Positions 36,603 to 46,491 of a stretch of DNA of 64,000 nt are shown in pieces. Source of the DNA: Cognataquiflexum aquatile (GTDB lineage Bacteria; Bacteroidota; Bacteroidia; Cytophagales; Cyclobacteriaceae). The stretch is from NCBI RefSeq assembly GCF_003316845.1, contig NZ_QMIK01000001.1, forward strand, positions 1,488,001 through 1,552,000, given 5' to 3'. Position numbers and translations under genes: made by a program. Numbering within the stretch: the first letter of the stretch is position 1; each line of letters begins with the position of its first letter. The notes below the pieces were generated by a model that was not told the origin of the DNA, did no database searches, and was given only the letters and a program-made list of their open reading frames with translations.

Positions 36603-39600
36603 TTATTCAATTACTAAAATGGATTTTGTGATTTTGTTGGTGACATTTTGGTTGTTGCTTTTAAAGTTAACCACCACTGGGTACACCCCGATCGGAACGT
36701 AAGTTCCATTTACGGTCCCATCCCATCCACAAACAAAAGTGTCGCTGTTAATGTTTTTTTGCTCGCAATAGAAAATCAGTTCTCCCCATCGGTTGAAAAT
36801 AAACACCTCTAACTCATCGACGAAATCATTGGTGTAAACCAAGAAATGTCTGTCAGGCTTACTCGGCACAATAGCATCAGGGAAAATCACCCTCAAGGCG
36901 CAATCTTCCAACACCTCAAAGCTGACCGTATATTCGCAGCCGAGATTGTCCGCTACGGTAAGGAGGTAATTTCCCGGTAGTGTAGGCACAAATACAGAAT
37001 CAGTTGAAACTTCGTTTCCTTCGAGCTTCCAAGAGTAGAAATCATACGTTCCCGGATTGATCCGAACTGTGATATTTTCAACCGCACATATGGTATAACT
37101 TGGAGCCAAAACAGGCGGTATAATCACCGATCTGGAAATCTGTACTTGCTCTCTTGCCAGTTCACAACCATAAACACTCAACAAAATCACTTCATAGACA
37201 CCTACGTCAAAAACAGTGACAGTCTCTAGGTCGGTAAATTCCGGTATCAGTGTTCTTGTCGAACCCACTACACTGAACCATTGGATCAGGGAAACATTGG
37301 TAAAATCAGCCTCGATACTGATATTGGCAAAAGTATCTCCTACGCAAAATTGCTGGGCGACCACAGTCATTTCTACACTTTCCAAGAATTCTTCTACTTC
37401 AAATTCAATTGTTTTTTCCGGGCACAATCCTCCGCTTCTAGGCTGGACTTCCACGGTATACGTTCCCGGACTTGGTGGGAAAAATTCCTGGTTTCTTCCG
37501 ACAATGTCACCTGAAGAATTTCTCCAAAAGAAATTTGCATTGTTAGGGTCAAAACCAAATAAAACTACCTCATAGGAAACCCCCAATTCACAATCCACAA
37601 TCGGTTCGGATAATGAAAAATCAATCGGGCTATTGATAACAACCTCTATCAAACTCAATTCGCTTGGACACAAAATACCATTAGGATCAAATCCCCTGAC
37701 TGTATAAACCCCAGTAAATTCAAACAAATAACCTCCATCCTGATCTGGATTTATAACCTGACCATTGGGCCCTCTCACTTCATAATCGAGTTGGGTTGCA
37801 GATTGGGGAACCATGATAAACAGACCACATGCAGTCACATTTGTAGGTACAGAGAAAATGACCTGATCGGCATTGTCAATAATGTAAGAAACCGGATCAG
37901 GAAAAGCGCAGTCCACTATATCTAACAAAGTCAATGTATAAGTCCCATCAGGCAATGAAACTTGAATGGAATCTACAGAAGTAAAAGTCCCCCCAAATTC
38001 CTGACCGTCTTCCTGTCTTGTCAGCACGTATGAACCGCTTTGAGGGCCAAGATTAAATACGACCTTGAGTGAACCAAAATCAACTCCTGTTGCCGAACAC
38101 GTTTCTGGAGTAGTGGTAACCTCATAATCCGAAATCCCGGTTGGTGGATTCAAATTCCGAACCACAACAGGTAGTAAAAATTCACATCCCGAATCACTTG
38201 TCGCTACCACAGTATAAACTCCAGGTTCAAGTCCTGTGACAACAGGTAAAACATCTCCGGAAAATACATTGGTGAAAACTTGCCCAGTTTGGACAATCCT
38301 TACCTCATCGGCATCAGCCAACATGGTAATCTCAAAACTGCCATTTGCTGCGGCACAATCATCCGCCTCCGTCAACACCACAACCTCAAATGCCGGTAAA
38401 GGAAATACAATCAACTCCAACTGTTTTTCGACAATACAACCCTCCAAGATCGGGTCTTCTGCCACAAATATGATGTCATAAACTCCCGGAGAAGGAAGAG
38501 AACTTGGAATCAGATTCAATTCAAAAAACTCACCCAAAGGTACCCTGTTTACAGTTCCCTGAACCTGATAAAACCATTGTCCAGAAATGGGTGTATTGGG
38601 TGCGAAAACCACAAGATTATCATCATAACAAACCTGATCGTCTGTCTGTGTGAGGTCAAATTCAAATGCAGGACCGACAAAAACAGAAGCCTCTGACGGA
38701 CAAGGATCAAAAAATGCAGGATCATCACCGGCTCCGGGTCTATGGGATACCACTACAGTGAAAATACTTTCCTCATTGACGATAATGGTATTTGAATTTT
38801 GATCTCCAAACAATTGTCCTGCGGCATTTCTCCATTCAAAATCATAAAGCCCTTCAGAAGGGTCATAACCATCGATAGCGGTAAGGCTGACCGGAGTTCC
38901 CAAACATAGAGTGACAGCTTCGGGCAAAGTCAAAGCCGGAGGTGCGATAACCATAACCTCAAGCCTTCCTTCATAAAAATCCGGATCGCCACACCTGTCA
39001 ACCCTCAAATCCACTGTATAAAGACCGGGCCTGGAAAATTGATGTTCATAAATTTGAAACTGCTCACCCGGGCCACCAAAGTTATTCAGTTCTACCGTTC
39101 CATCTTCATGCGTGATAGTCCAGAAATAACTGTCGATATCAGGTTCCCCAGCGCCTTGAAACTGTCCTATTACTCCATTTTGAGGATCAAGACATAATTG
39201 AGGGGTCCCGGAGAGTAAAGGATCCGGAATGCTGCTGCCAGATTGTTGCACAAAAGATGGAAGACCAAGGTTACTCGTTCCCGTCAAAACAGGAGAACCC
39301 ATCTCATTATAAATACTCACATTACAATCGGAACCGGCATTGATTGATCCCAATACATTTTGTCCGGGTCTTGCCACATAAATCTGCCCGTCAGGTCCTA
39401 TCTGAAGCGCCCCAAAAGGACCTGATGTACTCAATATTCCTCTGACAGGAGAATTCAATATACAAGCCTCTCTCTCAGCCCTAGTATCTGCATTATCAAA
39501 ACAAGTAGCACAGGCAAGTGCAGTGGAACCGGTCTGTTCAGGTGCCTGAATCAAAAACTCCTCGACTTTTCCGCCACCTCCTGCATACGAAACGTAAGCC

Positions 39601-42098
39601 CTGCTTCCGTCGGGAGAAAATTCCATTCCATAAATATCTTCCCCATTACAGCCCAGATCAAGCAATGCATACTCTGTCATTTCCCCCGTATCAGGATCAA
39701 AGTCAAAGATTTCCAACCGGCTGCATGCCCCATCTTGGATGGTAACCGCAACTTTGGTTCCATCGGGGCTAAATTTCATGGTTCCAACTCCAGTATTAAA
39801 CCCATGATTGGAACCGACAGATGAAAATACAGGACTGCCGATACCGAATATTGAAACCGGATAAGCCCTAAAGGTATTGTTGCCCAGCTCGTGAAATAAA
39901 ACCCATGTGGTATCTCCGGCAGCAAGTGCTGCGGAATGTTCTGTACTGGGACTGAACAGAAAATTATCCTTACTGACCACATTTCCGACACCGTTTGGAT
40001 TTTCGGCTTTGATATCGACAACCGAAAACTTCACCTGATTACTGCCGTCAACAGCTGTTTGGGTGGTAAATAGATAAAATATCGTTTCATCCTGAGGAAC
40101 CGGTACCGCAATGACACTTTGAGAAGAAAGGTTACTTCCGCCGATGCTGTCTCCATTTTCCATTACATTGCCGTTCAGGTCCCAAACAGTCTCTCCGTCT
40201 GTAAAGAACAAGACCTGGCCCGTTCCATCGGAAATGGTAGTCGTACCTGCCGGAATATTTTGGTTATGACTTACCGCCCTTGGAGTTGGCCCATTTGGGT
40301 TGTTTGGATCTGGATTGAAGTCTAAACCTGCCCCATCACCAAAATACCAGATGTTGTTGCTTTGGTCGTTCAGATCCCAGATTTTGACCCTTACACTTCC
40401 ATAGGCATAACATTCAGAACCTGGCTCCCTTACCAAAACCCAATACAAACCAGGCAAGTCAACACAATTGTCTTTGGTAGGTCTCCATTCCCTGATATTG
40501 GACCAGAAGTACTCATAGACGCCACCACCACCGCCTCCGCCACCACCATCTTGTCCTGCCTGTACGGTCAGCATGGAGCCAATGTCTACACAACCACCCT
40601 CACAAACGGTTGTGTCCTGAGCGCTGAATTGGACCTGTAATTCATTGGGAAGGAGCGTTATGGTCTTGTTAACTGTCTGGGTTGTACCATCTGCAAAAGT
40701 GACAGTCAAGGTGACGTCAATGCTCTCATTTGCGGTTGCTTCCTCAGGAATCAACAAGTGCTCTTGGGTAAAGTCAATATCTATTGGGGCTCCATCTTCA
40801 TCTGTTAATGGCGGATTGAAAGTCCATTCAAAACTGACAGGTCGGAAATTTTCAGGAGTGATCAAGCTTGTCAACTGCACAGGATTGTTACTGCATGGTT
40901 CAGCAGGATTCCATTCAAAATCCACCGTTGCGTTGATATTTTGATTGGGAGCAAACTGGGGAAAAATCCTTCCACAAAAATCAGTTCCGTTGAATGGATC
41001 TTCCTCCAATTCAATTTCAGCCAAGTCTTCGACATCGGGATTTTCTACCCTCCCTATCAGCTGCGGGCCGCCTGCGACCTCCTCATAGATATAGTAAAGC
41101 CTTCCATCAGGTCCAATTTTGACATCATAAATCTGAAAAACATCGTTTTCCAATGGAATGACTTCAGGCGTTGCGGTAAGGTCACTTACAGGAACTCTTA
41201 ACAATTCATCTCCTCGTGAAAAATATATATAATCTCCATCAGGGGAAAAAGAGGCTCCTCCAAAATCATCTCCATTGCTAGATTGGGGAATGGGTGTGAC
41301 AGCTCCAAAAGTCCCTGTTGCTGCATCAAAATCCACCAAAACGATATTTTCATTGGGGTCTTCGGGAATCAAAATAAATTTTTGGGAATCCTCATCAAAA
41401 ACCATGGATTTTGGATTGAAAGGAACCGGGGAGTTGGAATTAAGTAAAAACTCTCCTTGATTGGCACCAACCCGTCTCGAAACAATCGTCCCCCCTTCGA
41501 TACTGATCAGGTATGAGGGGGATTGGGGAGTTTTGACTACCATAATCGGTCCTGAAACCGCTCCGGTAATTACCTGATCTTTTACAATTATTTCACCCAA
41601 AGGAGGTTCGTTTCCCACAGCCTGACCAGGTGCATTCATGTCAATCAGTGCATATTGTAAATCTCCGGCAGGGCTCAGGTAAAATATATAATACAACCTG
41701 TCCCCGACAGGGTCATAGCTCAAAACCCCGATGGCTAGTTCCTGTATTCCATCAATATTTCCATTGATTCCGGGAGCTACTCCTTCAAGTACCTGATTGT
41801 TTGCATCATAGACCAAAACCCCATTGGTATAAAAAATAATATTGCCAGAAATTGGATCGATGGCTACAGCGTTGTTATTTTGTCCGACAATCACCCCACT
41901 TGGAAGACTCCTGACTATGGGATCTTCTCCTTTTCCAAATGAAAGAATGTTATTTTGGCCTGAACCGCAGTCTCCAAAAATCCATTCATTATTGTTAAAC
42001 CCTTGGGCATGAAGGGGTGCCGGATTGAAAGCATTGCTCAAAAATATCAGCGCACTAAAAAAAAAGAATATTTTTATGGAATTACTACGGCTTTTCAT
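36603..42098 (-). CDS. T9SS type B adhesin with beta-propeller-like and PKD domains, 1831 residues
   Basis: The largest gene in the window. After a signal peptide (ending APLHAQ) come two related propeller-like modules: GFNNNEWIFGDCGSGQNNI at about residue 32 and NNIWYFGDGAGLDFNP about 550 residues later. Both have repeated phrases such as FSPDGDYIYFSRGDELLRV. They are linked by a PKD domain with a nine-glycine run (about 40525-40550). Several PKD/Ig domains follow, then the type B sorting domain (VDELEVFIFNRWGELIF; GVYPVVVNFKSN). The C-terminal half aligns in order with the 1160-residue paralogue. SprB-like surface adhesins of gliding Bacteroidota share this plan. It is divergent from porP/sprF. 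Confidence 0.9.
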   Translation of the reverse strand: MKSRSNSIKIFFFFSALIFLSNAFNPAPLHAQGFNNNEWIFGDCGSGQNNILSFGKGEDPIVRSLPSGVIVGQNNNAVAIDPISGNIIFYTNGVLVYDANNQVLEGVAPGINGNIDGIQELAIGVLSYDPVGDRLYYIFYLSPAGDLQYALIDMNAPGQAVGNEPPLGEIIVKDQVITGAVSGPIMVVKTPQSPSYLISIEGGTIVSRRVGANQGEFLLNSNSPVPFNPKSMVFDEDSQKFILIPEDPNENIVLVDFDAATGTFGAVTPIPQSSNGDDFGGASFSPDGDYIYFSRGDELLRVPVSDLTATPEVIPLENDVFQIYDVKIGPDGRLYYIYEEVAGGPQLIGRVENPDVEDLAEIELEEDPFNGTDFCGRIFPQFAPNQNINATVDFEWNPAEPCSNNPVQLTSLITPENFRPVSFEWTFNPPLTDEDGAPIDIDFTQEHLLIPEEATANESIDVTLTVTFADGTTQTVNKTITLLPNELQVQFSAQDTTVCEGGCVDIGSMLTVQAGQDGGGGGGGGGVYEYFWSNIREWRPTKDNCVDLPGLYWVLVREPGSECYAYGSVRVKIWDLNDQSNNIWYFGDGAGLDFNPDPNNPNGPTPRAVSHNQNIPAGTTTISDGTGQVLFFTDGETVWDLNGNVMENGDSIGGSNLSSQSVIAVPVPQDETIFYLFTTQTAVDGSNQVKFSVVDIKAENPNGVGNVVSKDNFLFSPSTEHSAALAAGDTTWVLFHELGNNTFRAYPVSIFGIGSPVFSSVGSNHGFNTGVGTMKFSPDGTKVAVTIQDGACSRLEIFDFDPDTGEMTEYALLDLGCNGEDIYGMEFSPDGSRAYVSYAGGGGKVEEFLIQAPEQTGSTALACATCFDNADTRAEREACILNSPVRGILSTSGPFGALQIGPDGQIYVARPGQNVLGSINAGSDCNVSIYNEMGSPVLTGTSNLGLPSFVQQSGSSIPDPLLSGTPQLCLDPQNGVIGQFQGAGEPDIDSYFWTITHEDGTVELNNFGGPGEQFQIYEHQFSRPGLYTVDLRVDRCGDPDFYEGRLEVMVIAPPALTLPEAVTLCLGTPVSLTAIDGYDPSEGLYDFEWRNAAGQLFGDQNSNTIIVNEESIFTVVVSHRPGAGDDPAFFDPCPSEASVFVGPAFEFDLTQTDDQVCYDDNLVVFAPNTPISGQWFYQVQGTVNRVPLGEFFELNLIPSSLPSPGVYDIIFVAEDPILEGCIVEKQLELIVFPLPAFEVVVLTEADDCAAANGSFEITMLADADEVRIVQTGQVFTNVFSGDVLPVVTGLEPGVYTVVATSDSGCEFLLPVVVRNLNPPTGISDYEVTTTPETCSATGVDFGSLKVVFNLGPQSGSYVLTRQEDGQEFGGTFTSVDSIQVSLPDGTYTLTLLDIVDCAFPDPVSYIIDNADQVIFSVPTNVTACGLFIMVPQSATQLDYEVRGPNGQVINPDQDGGYLFEFTGVYTVRGFDPNGILCPSELSLIEVVINSPIDFSLSEPIVDCELGVSYEVVLFGFDPNNANFFWRNSSGDIVGRNQEFFPPSPGTYTVEVQPRSGGLCPEKTIEFEVEEFLESVEMTVVAQQFCVGDTFANISIEADFTNVSLIQWFSVVGSTRTLIPEFTDLETVTVFDVGVYEVILLSVYGCELAREQVQISRSVIIPPVLAPSYTICAVENITVRINPGTYDFYSWKLEGNEVSTDSVFVPTLPGNYLLTVADNLGCEYTVSFEVLEDCALRVIFPDAIVPSKPDRHFLVYTNDFVDELEVFIFNRWGELIFYCEQKNINSDTFVCGWDGTVNGTYVPIGVYPVVVNFKSNNQNVTNKITKSILVIE

Positions 42099-42180
42099 AA
42101 TTTACACGTTGCGTTTAAAACAACAAAACGTTTTGGACGTTGCAAAGGTGAATCCAATTGCTAACATAACGAATTACAAC

Positions 42181-43227
42181 TTGCAAAGGTCTTTAATCCT
42201 CCGTCTTTTTTTTGTTTCCTTTATTTTTATAGGAAATATGACATTGCAGGCCCAAGACCCGCAATTCAGCCAATACTATGCGGCGCCACTTTATTTGAAT
42301 CCTGCTTTCACCGGTTCAGAAATGCTTCCACGAATCGGTGCCAATTATCGTAACCAATGGCCGGGACTTGATGCGCAGTTTACCACCTTCGCAGCTTACT
42401 ATGATACCTACCTGGATGATTATAACAGCGGAATCGGTTTTATGGTTATGAATGATGTAGAAGGCGGGGCAAAATTGAGATCTACTACCGTAGCAGGTTT
42501 GTATTCTTATGAGTTGAGAGTCGGCGAAAATGCCTATTTCCGTCCCGGTGTTCAGGCAGCCTATATCCGAAGGGATATCGGTTTTTTTGAAAACCTGATT
42601 TTCGCCAATGAGATAAATCCCAGTGACCCTTTAGGCCCATTACTTCCAAGCACAAATCTTCCCGGTGCCGGTGAACCTGTAAATTTATTATCCCTTTCGT
42701 TTGGAGGGTTGTTTTTTACTGACAAATTCTGGTTTGGTCTTTCTGCACACCATGTCAATGAACCCAACCAATCTTTCTTGGATGGGGTGAGTCCTTTGCC
42801 TGCCAAATTTTCCTTCCATACAGGGTATAGGATTTCTCTTGGAACAGGTAGCTATCGCTCAGATTATACCCATCAGAGAAAGCAAAGATATTTGTTACCT
42901 ACTCTGAATTACAAACGCCAAGGTCCTTTTGAACAATTGGATATCGGCGCTTACCTCCACATGGAACCTTTGAATCTTGGTATCTGGTACAGAGGTCTTC
43001 CTTACAAACCTGTTGAAAACCAAAATAACCGTGACGCCATCGTCATGATGATCGGCTTCAATCTTCCGACAGGGATGAGCATGGGATACAGTTTTGACTA
43101 CACCGTTTCTCAACTTGGTATTCAGTCCGGCGGTGCCCATGAAGTCAGCATTGCTTTCCTTTTGGCAGATAAAAACCAGGCAAGAACTCGTAAAAGAGAC
43201 ACCCTCCTTCCTTGTCCAAAGTTCTGA
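42181..43227 (+). CDS. PorP/SprF-family type IX secretion outer-membrane protein
   Basis: This family is needed to export or anchor specific type B T9SS adhesins at the surface; SprF serves SprB in Flavobacterium. The mature protein begins QDPQFSQYYAAPLYLNPAFT, the family hallmark, and is a beta-barrel (NYRNQWPGLDAQF, GFMVMNDVEGG, SFGGLFFTDKFWFGLSAHH). The best start is TTG 42181, giving the signal peptide LQRSLILRLFFVSFIFIGNM ending LQAQ; a GTG at 42148 is possible, and the ORF upstream of that would overlap the neighbouring gene. It is divergent from the 1831-residue adhesin, its likely client, and is followed 4 bp later by the protease gene. Confidence 0.88.
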   Translation: MQRSLILRLFFVSFIFIGNMTLQAQDPQFSQYYAAPLYLNPAFTGSEMLPRIGANYRNQWPGLDAQFTTFAAYYDTYLDDYNSGIGFMVMNDVEGGAKLRSTTVAGLYSYELRVGENAYFRPGVQAAYIRRDIGFFENLIFANEINPSDPLGPLLPSTNLPGAGEPVNLLSLSFGGLFFTDKFWFGLSAHHVNEPNQSFLDGVSPLPAKFSFHTGYRISLGTGSYRSDYTHQRKQRYLLPTLNYKRQGPFEQLDIGAYLHMEPLNLGIWYRGLPYKPVENQNNRDAIVMMIGFNLPTGMSMGYSFDYTVSQLGIQSGGAHEVSIAFLLADKNQARTRKRDTLLPCPKF

Positions 43228-43231
43228 GCTG

Positions 43232-44464
43232 ATGGAAGCTGAAGAGATCAAGTACCTGATATTGGGTATTCTTGTTTTGGGTTTTGTGGCTGAAAAAACC
43301 TTAAGTTATCTCAACATCAAAAGGCCGGTTCCTTCCATTCCGAAAACACTCGATCAATACATCAGCCAGCAAAAACTCCTTGAGTCCAAATCTTATCAGT
43401 GGGCTAATTTCCGATTTGGTCTGCTGACTAGTACCACGGTTTTTATTTTGACTATCGCTTTCATCTATTTCGGCGTATTCGGGTGGCTTGATATTTTTTT
43501 AAAAGACTACGTCGGAAACCCTATCCTGCTCTCCCTGATCTATTTTGGGGTTGTTTTTATAGGTTCGGATGTCATTTCTATTCCTTTCGATTATTACCAG
43601 ACATTTGTGATTGAAGAAAAATTTGGATTCAACAAATCCACCAAAAAGACCTATTTCGAAGACAAAATCAAAGGATATCTTATTTCCATTGTCATCGGAG
43701 GGCTTTTGCTGGGAACGCTGCTTTGGCTGATCCATCAGATGGGCAAAGACTTTTGGTGGCAGTTTTGGTTGGTTTCAGGTGTTTTCATGGTCGTTGTCAA
43801 CATGTTCTATACTGCTTGGTTTCTACCGCTTTTCAACAAACTTACGCCACTTGAAGAAGGCGAACTCAAAAACAGTATCGTCCGGTATGCCAAATCTGTT
43901 GATTTTCCTTTGGACAATATCCTCGTCATGGATGGCAGCAAACGCTCCGCAAAAGCCAATGCATTCTTTTCGGGTTTTGGCAAAAGGAAAAAAGTAGTCC
44001 TTTTTGATACACTTATCGACCAACATACTCCAGACGAATTGGTGGCAGTTCTTGCCCATGAAATCGGACATTACAAGAAAAAGCACATCTTATGGAGCAT
44101 GGTCACTTCTGTCCTACAGGTTGGAATTCTGCTTTTCATACTTGCTCAGTTTATTCACAGCGAGCAGATGAGTCTTGCTCTTGGAGGCACAGAAATGGCG
44201 ATCCACCTGAACATCATCGGATTTACGATACTTTTTTCTCCTATTTCCAGCATTCTTGGGATCGGGATGAATCTATTGAGCCGCAAAAATGAATTTGAAG
44301 CAGATGCCTTTGCCAAGGAAACTTATGATGGCAAACCTCTAGCTGAAGCACTAAAAACCTTATCGGTCAACAGTCTCAGTAATATCAACCCACACCCTTG
44401 GTATGTTTTTGTCAATTACAGTCATCCTCCACTTCTTGAAAGACTTGAAAAGCTGGAGAAGTAG
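43232..44464 (+). CDS. M48-family membrane metallopeptidase (Ste24/CAAX protease-like)
   Basis: A 410-residue integral-membrane zinc protease. The HExxH motif is in VLAHEIGHYKKKH (about residues 272-284), with the third zinc ligand in RKNEFEADAFAKE (about 352). The N-terminal half, with FDYYQTFVIEEKFGFNKST and several transmembrane helices, is the CAAX prenyl protease 1 N-terminal region. Bacteria lack CAAX processing, so its role is presumably quality control of membrane proteins. It begins 4 bp after the PorP/SprF stop, suggesting one operon. Confidence 0.93.
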   Translation: MEAEEIKYLILGILVLGFVAEKTLSYLNIKRPVPSIPKTLDQYISQQKLLESKSYQWANFRFGLLTSTTVFILTIAFIYFGVFGWLDIFLKDYVGNPILLSLIYFGVVFIGSDVISIPFDYYQTFVIEEKFGFNKSTKKTYFEDKIKGYLISIVIGGLLLGTLLWLIHQMGKDFWWQFWLVSGVFMVVVNMFYTAWFLPLFNKLTPLEEGELKNSIVRYAKSVDFPLDNILVMDGSKRSAKANAFFSGFGKRKKVVLFDTLIDQHTPDELVAVLAHEIGHYKKKHILWSMVTSVLQVGILLFILAQFIHSEQMSLALGGTEMAIHLNIIGFTILFSPISSILGIGMNLLSRKNEFEADAFAKETYDGKPLAEALKTLSVNSLSNINPHPWYVFVNYSHPPLLERLEKLEK

Positions 44465-44540
44465 GGATGTAAAGTGTCGGATGACCGATGACCGGTGTTG
44501 CTACATTATTAATTTTCTCTCCCCTCTCCCGGGATAGATT

Positions 44541-44613
44541 TAATTTTTCAATTTTCCCAATTTTGTAATCTTCCAATTTTTCAATTTTGTAATCTTCCAA
44601 TTCTCCAAGCTTT
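44541..44613. repeat. Degenerate TCTTCCAATTTTTCAA word repeat
   Basis: About 73 bp just upstream of the PhyH-like gene contain two near-identical stretches of the word TTTTGTAATCTTCCAATT and shorter TTTTTCAA relatives. Its reverse complement resembles the TTGGAAAATT family at 59391-59453. Confidence 0.65.
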
Positions 44614-44624
44614 CTCTTAACTTC

Positions 44625-45515
44625 ATGGCTATTACCCAAAATAACAATCCCATGCAAGACTTATCCCTCATTCACAAACCTATCACCGGACTATTCCCCT
44701 ATCCAAAAACCCAGGAAGAGTGGGAACCGTACAGGCTCAGCCAAGAACAGGTTGATTTTTTTCATGAGCAAGGATACCTCAGCGGCATCAAGCTCCTTGA
44801 CGAAAATCAGATAGAAATACTCAAAAAAGAATTGGATGAAGTAGCCGATCCAAAGCATCCTTTCCACCATCTTTTCCATGAGTTTCACAGCAATGAATCG
44901 GACGATCCGAATACTGTCTTGTTCCATTCCCTAGGTCATTGGAGGATTTCTAAGGCCTTTCATGATGTGATCTGGAATCCGGCTTTTGTAATGGCAGCAA
45001 GTCAGCTTCTTGGAAATCAAAAAGTCCGGTTTTGGCATGACCAATTATTCTGCAAGCCTGCCCACCATGGCGGTGTAGTGGCTTGGCATCAGGATTATTC
45101 CTATTGGACACGGACGATCAAGATGCAGCACCTCACCTGTTGGTGTGGACTCGATGATGCAACCACCGAAAACGGCTGCCTTTATTATATCCCCGGCAGC
45201 CACAAATGGGGTCTGTTGGAAAAACCGGCTCTTGCAGGCAAAATGGATGGATTGATGGAGTTTATGACTGAAGAACAAAAAGCTGCATTCAAACCCGTAG
45301 CAATCGAACTCAAAGCCGGATATGGGACTTTCCACCATCCACTGATGGTGCATGGAAGCTACGAAAACCGCTCCCCAAGAAGCCGAAGGGCTTTTGTCCT
45401 AAATGTTTTTGCCGACGGAACCATCTCCAATACCGATGATGAATTGCTCAAAGGTGTGCCGATCATAGAAAAAGGAAACAAAATGGAGGGACAGTTTTTT
45501 CCTTTGCTGAATTGA
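44625..45515 (+). CDS. Phytanoyl-CoA dioxygenase (PhyH)-family protein
   Basis: A non-haem Fe(II)/2-oxoglutarate dioxygenase of 296 residues. The iron triad is His and Asp in VAWHQDYSYW and His in LMVHGSYENRS; the Arg in RSRRAFVLN fits 2-oxoglutarate binding. A jelly-roll core is indicated by LTCWCGLDDATTENGCLYYI, PGSHKWG. The substrate is unknown; phytanoyl-CoA itself is unlikely in bacteria. ATG 44625 is chosen, 44652 is an alternative. The upstream 80 bp are a degenerate repeat. A terminator follows at 45548. Confidence 0.87.
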   Translation: MAITQNNNPMQDLSLIHKPITGLFPYPKTQEEWEPYRLSQEQVDFFHEQGYLSGIKLLDENQIEILKKELDEVADPKHPFHHLFHEFHSNESDDPNTVLFHSLGHWRISKAFHDVIWNPAFVMAASQLLGNQKVRFWHDQLFCKPAHHGGVVAWHQDYSYWTRTIKMQHLTCWCGLDDATTENGCLYYIPGSHKWGLLEKPALAGKMDGLMEFMTEEQKAAFKPVAIELKAGYGTFHHPLMVHGSYENRSPRSRRAFVLNVFADGTISNTDDELLKGVPIIEKGNKMEGQFFPLLN

Positions 45516-45547
45516 GTTTGTTAAAATAGATATGTAAAAGAAAATTC

Positions 45548-45582
45548 ATGGTCTGGGACAACTTTCCCGGACCATTTGATTT
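45548..45582 (+). terminator. Rho-independent terminator after the PhyH-like gene
   Basis: ATGGTCTGGGA pairs with TCCCGGACCAT (45548-45574) with one internal mismatch, followed by TTTGATTTTT. Confidence 0.8.
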
Positions 45583-45726
45583 TTCTCCTTTATACTCCTC
45601 TGGTTTTCATATTGATTCCCCCTTGCCGTGAATTGTGTATCTATTTTGAAAATTCATGTAATGCTTTGATTTGTTGGGTAATGTAAATTTGATCATCAAT
45701 TATTTATAACCTAAACCCATGAAATC

Positions 45727-46068
45727 ATGAACCAACAGAAAAATGAAAACCGCAATTCTCATGACGAGAACAAGTCAAATCAGAGAACAAATCAAGGGAA
45801 GGGTAGAAATGACCTGAATCCAACAGACCGCGACCAAGGAGATCATGAGAGGGAGTTTGATCTTGATGATGACAAGCAAAGAAACCTTAAAGTGACTTCA
45901 AAAGGTGAAGATCCTTCCAAAGACAAGACCTTGGACAAAAAAAACCAAGACAAGTCACTTCCAAGGCACGAGGACCCCAATGTAAATGCCGAAAATGAAA
46001 ACCGAAAGGAAAAGACCGGAACGATGAGGAATGAACCCCAACCAAACCGGACACTTTCTGAAAAATAG
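45727..46068 (+). CDS. Hydrophilic, probably disordered small protein of unknown function
   Basis: A 113-residue protein that is almost entirely polar: Asn, Asp, Glu, Lys, Arg and Gln dominate and there is no hydrophobic core, signal peptide or membrane segment. It includes DRDQGDHEREFDLDDDKQRN. Such composition suggests a disordered, desiccation- or stress-type hydrophilin, but no family is recognised. Its ATG overlaps the stop codon of a 3-codon upstream ORF (ATG 45719). A 39-residue membrane protein gene follows. Confidence 0.6.
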   Translation: MNQQKNENRNSHDENKSNQRTNQGKGRNDLNPTDRDQGDHEREFDLDDDKQRNLKVTSKGEDPSKDKTLDKKNQDKSLPRHEDPNVNAENENRKEKTGTMRNEPQPNRTLSEK

Positions 46069-46212
46069 AAATCGAATTCAAAATCAACCTCTTCTGAGTA
46101 GTCAGGAGAGGTGTTTTTCCCCAAAACCAAAACAGCATCGAAATTCCCTCCTCAACTGCTCCAATCTGATTGGGAAGGATAGAAACCCAGATTCAAAAAC
46201 CACTGAAAAAGT

Positions 46213-46332
46213 ATGAACAACCTTTTTAAAACCTTGATTGCGGGCTATGGCGCAAAGAAATTAGGTGGCGGCTGTATCAGCACCATCATTGTATTTGTTA
46301 TTATTTACTTTTTGTTAGGTCAGTGCAGCTAG
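46213..46332 (+). CDS. Very small single-span membrane protein
   Basis: A 39-residue ORF with ATG 46213. A basic N-terminal part (FKTLIAGYGAKKLGGG) precedes one hydrophobic helix (ISTIIVFVIIYFLLG), and it ends in QCS. The layout of a positively charged head followed by a strongly hydrophobic segment is typical of genuine small membrane proteins. It is followed by a terminator at 46397, which supports expression. Function unknown. Confidence 0.55.
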   Translation: MNNLFKTLIAGYGAKKLGGGCISTIIVFVIIYFLLGQCS

Positions 46333-46396
46333 CTCAATCAATAGAACGATAAACGAAAAGGACATATACTGATCGTCGATTCTTTCTAGCCCGAAA

Positions 46397-46428
46397 ACCG
46401 TCAGCCTCATCACTGACGGTTTTTTTCT
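46397..46428 (+). terminator. Rho-independent terminator
   Basis: AACCGTCAG (46397-46405) pairs with CTGACGGTT (46414-46422), followed by seven Ts. Confidence 0.9.
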
Positions 46429-46491
46429 TATTTCGTAATTTTTTGATTTTTTTTTAAAAATTAGTTTTATTTTTAAATCAAACTCGCACCC

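Noticed and set aside
42025-42180. Upstream extension of PorP/SprF
   Set aside because: It would overlap the divergent adhesin gene by over 70 bp and place the signal peptide in the middle of the protein.
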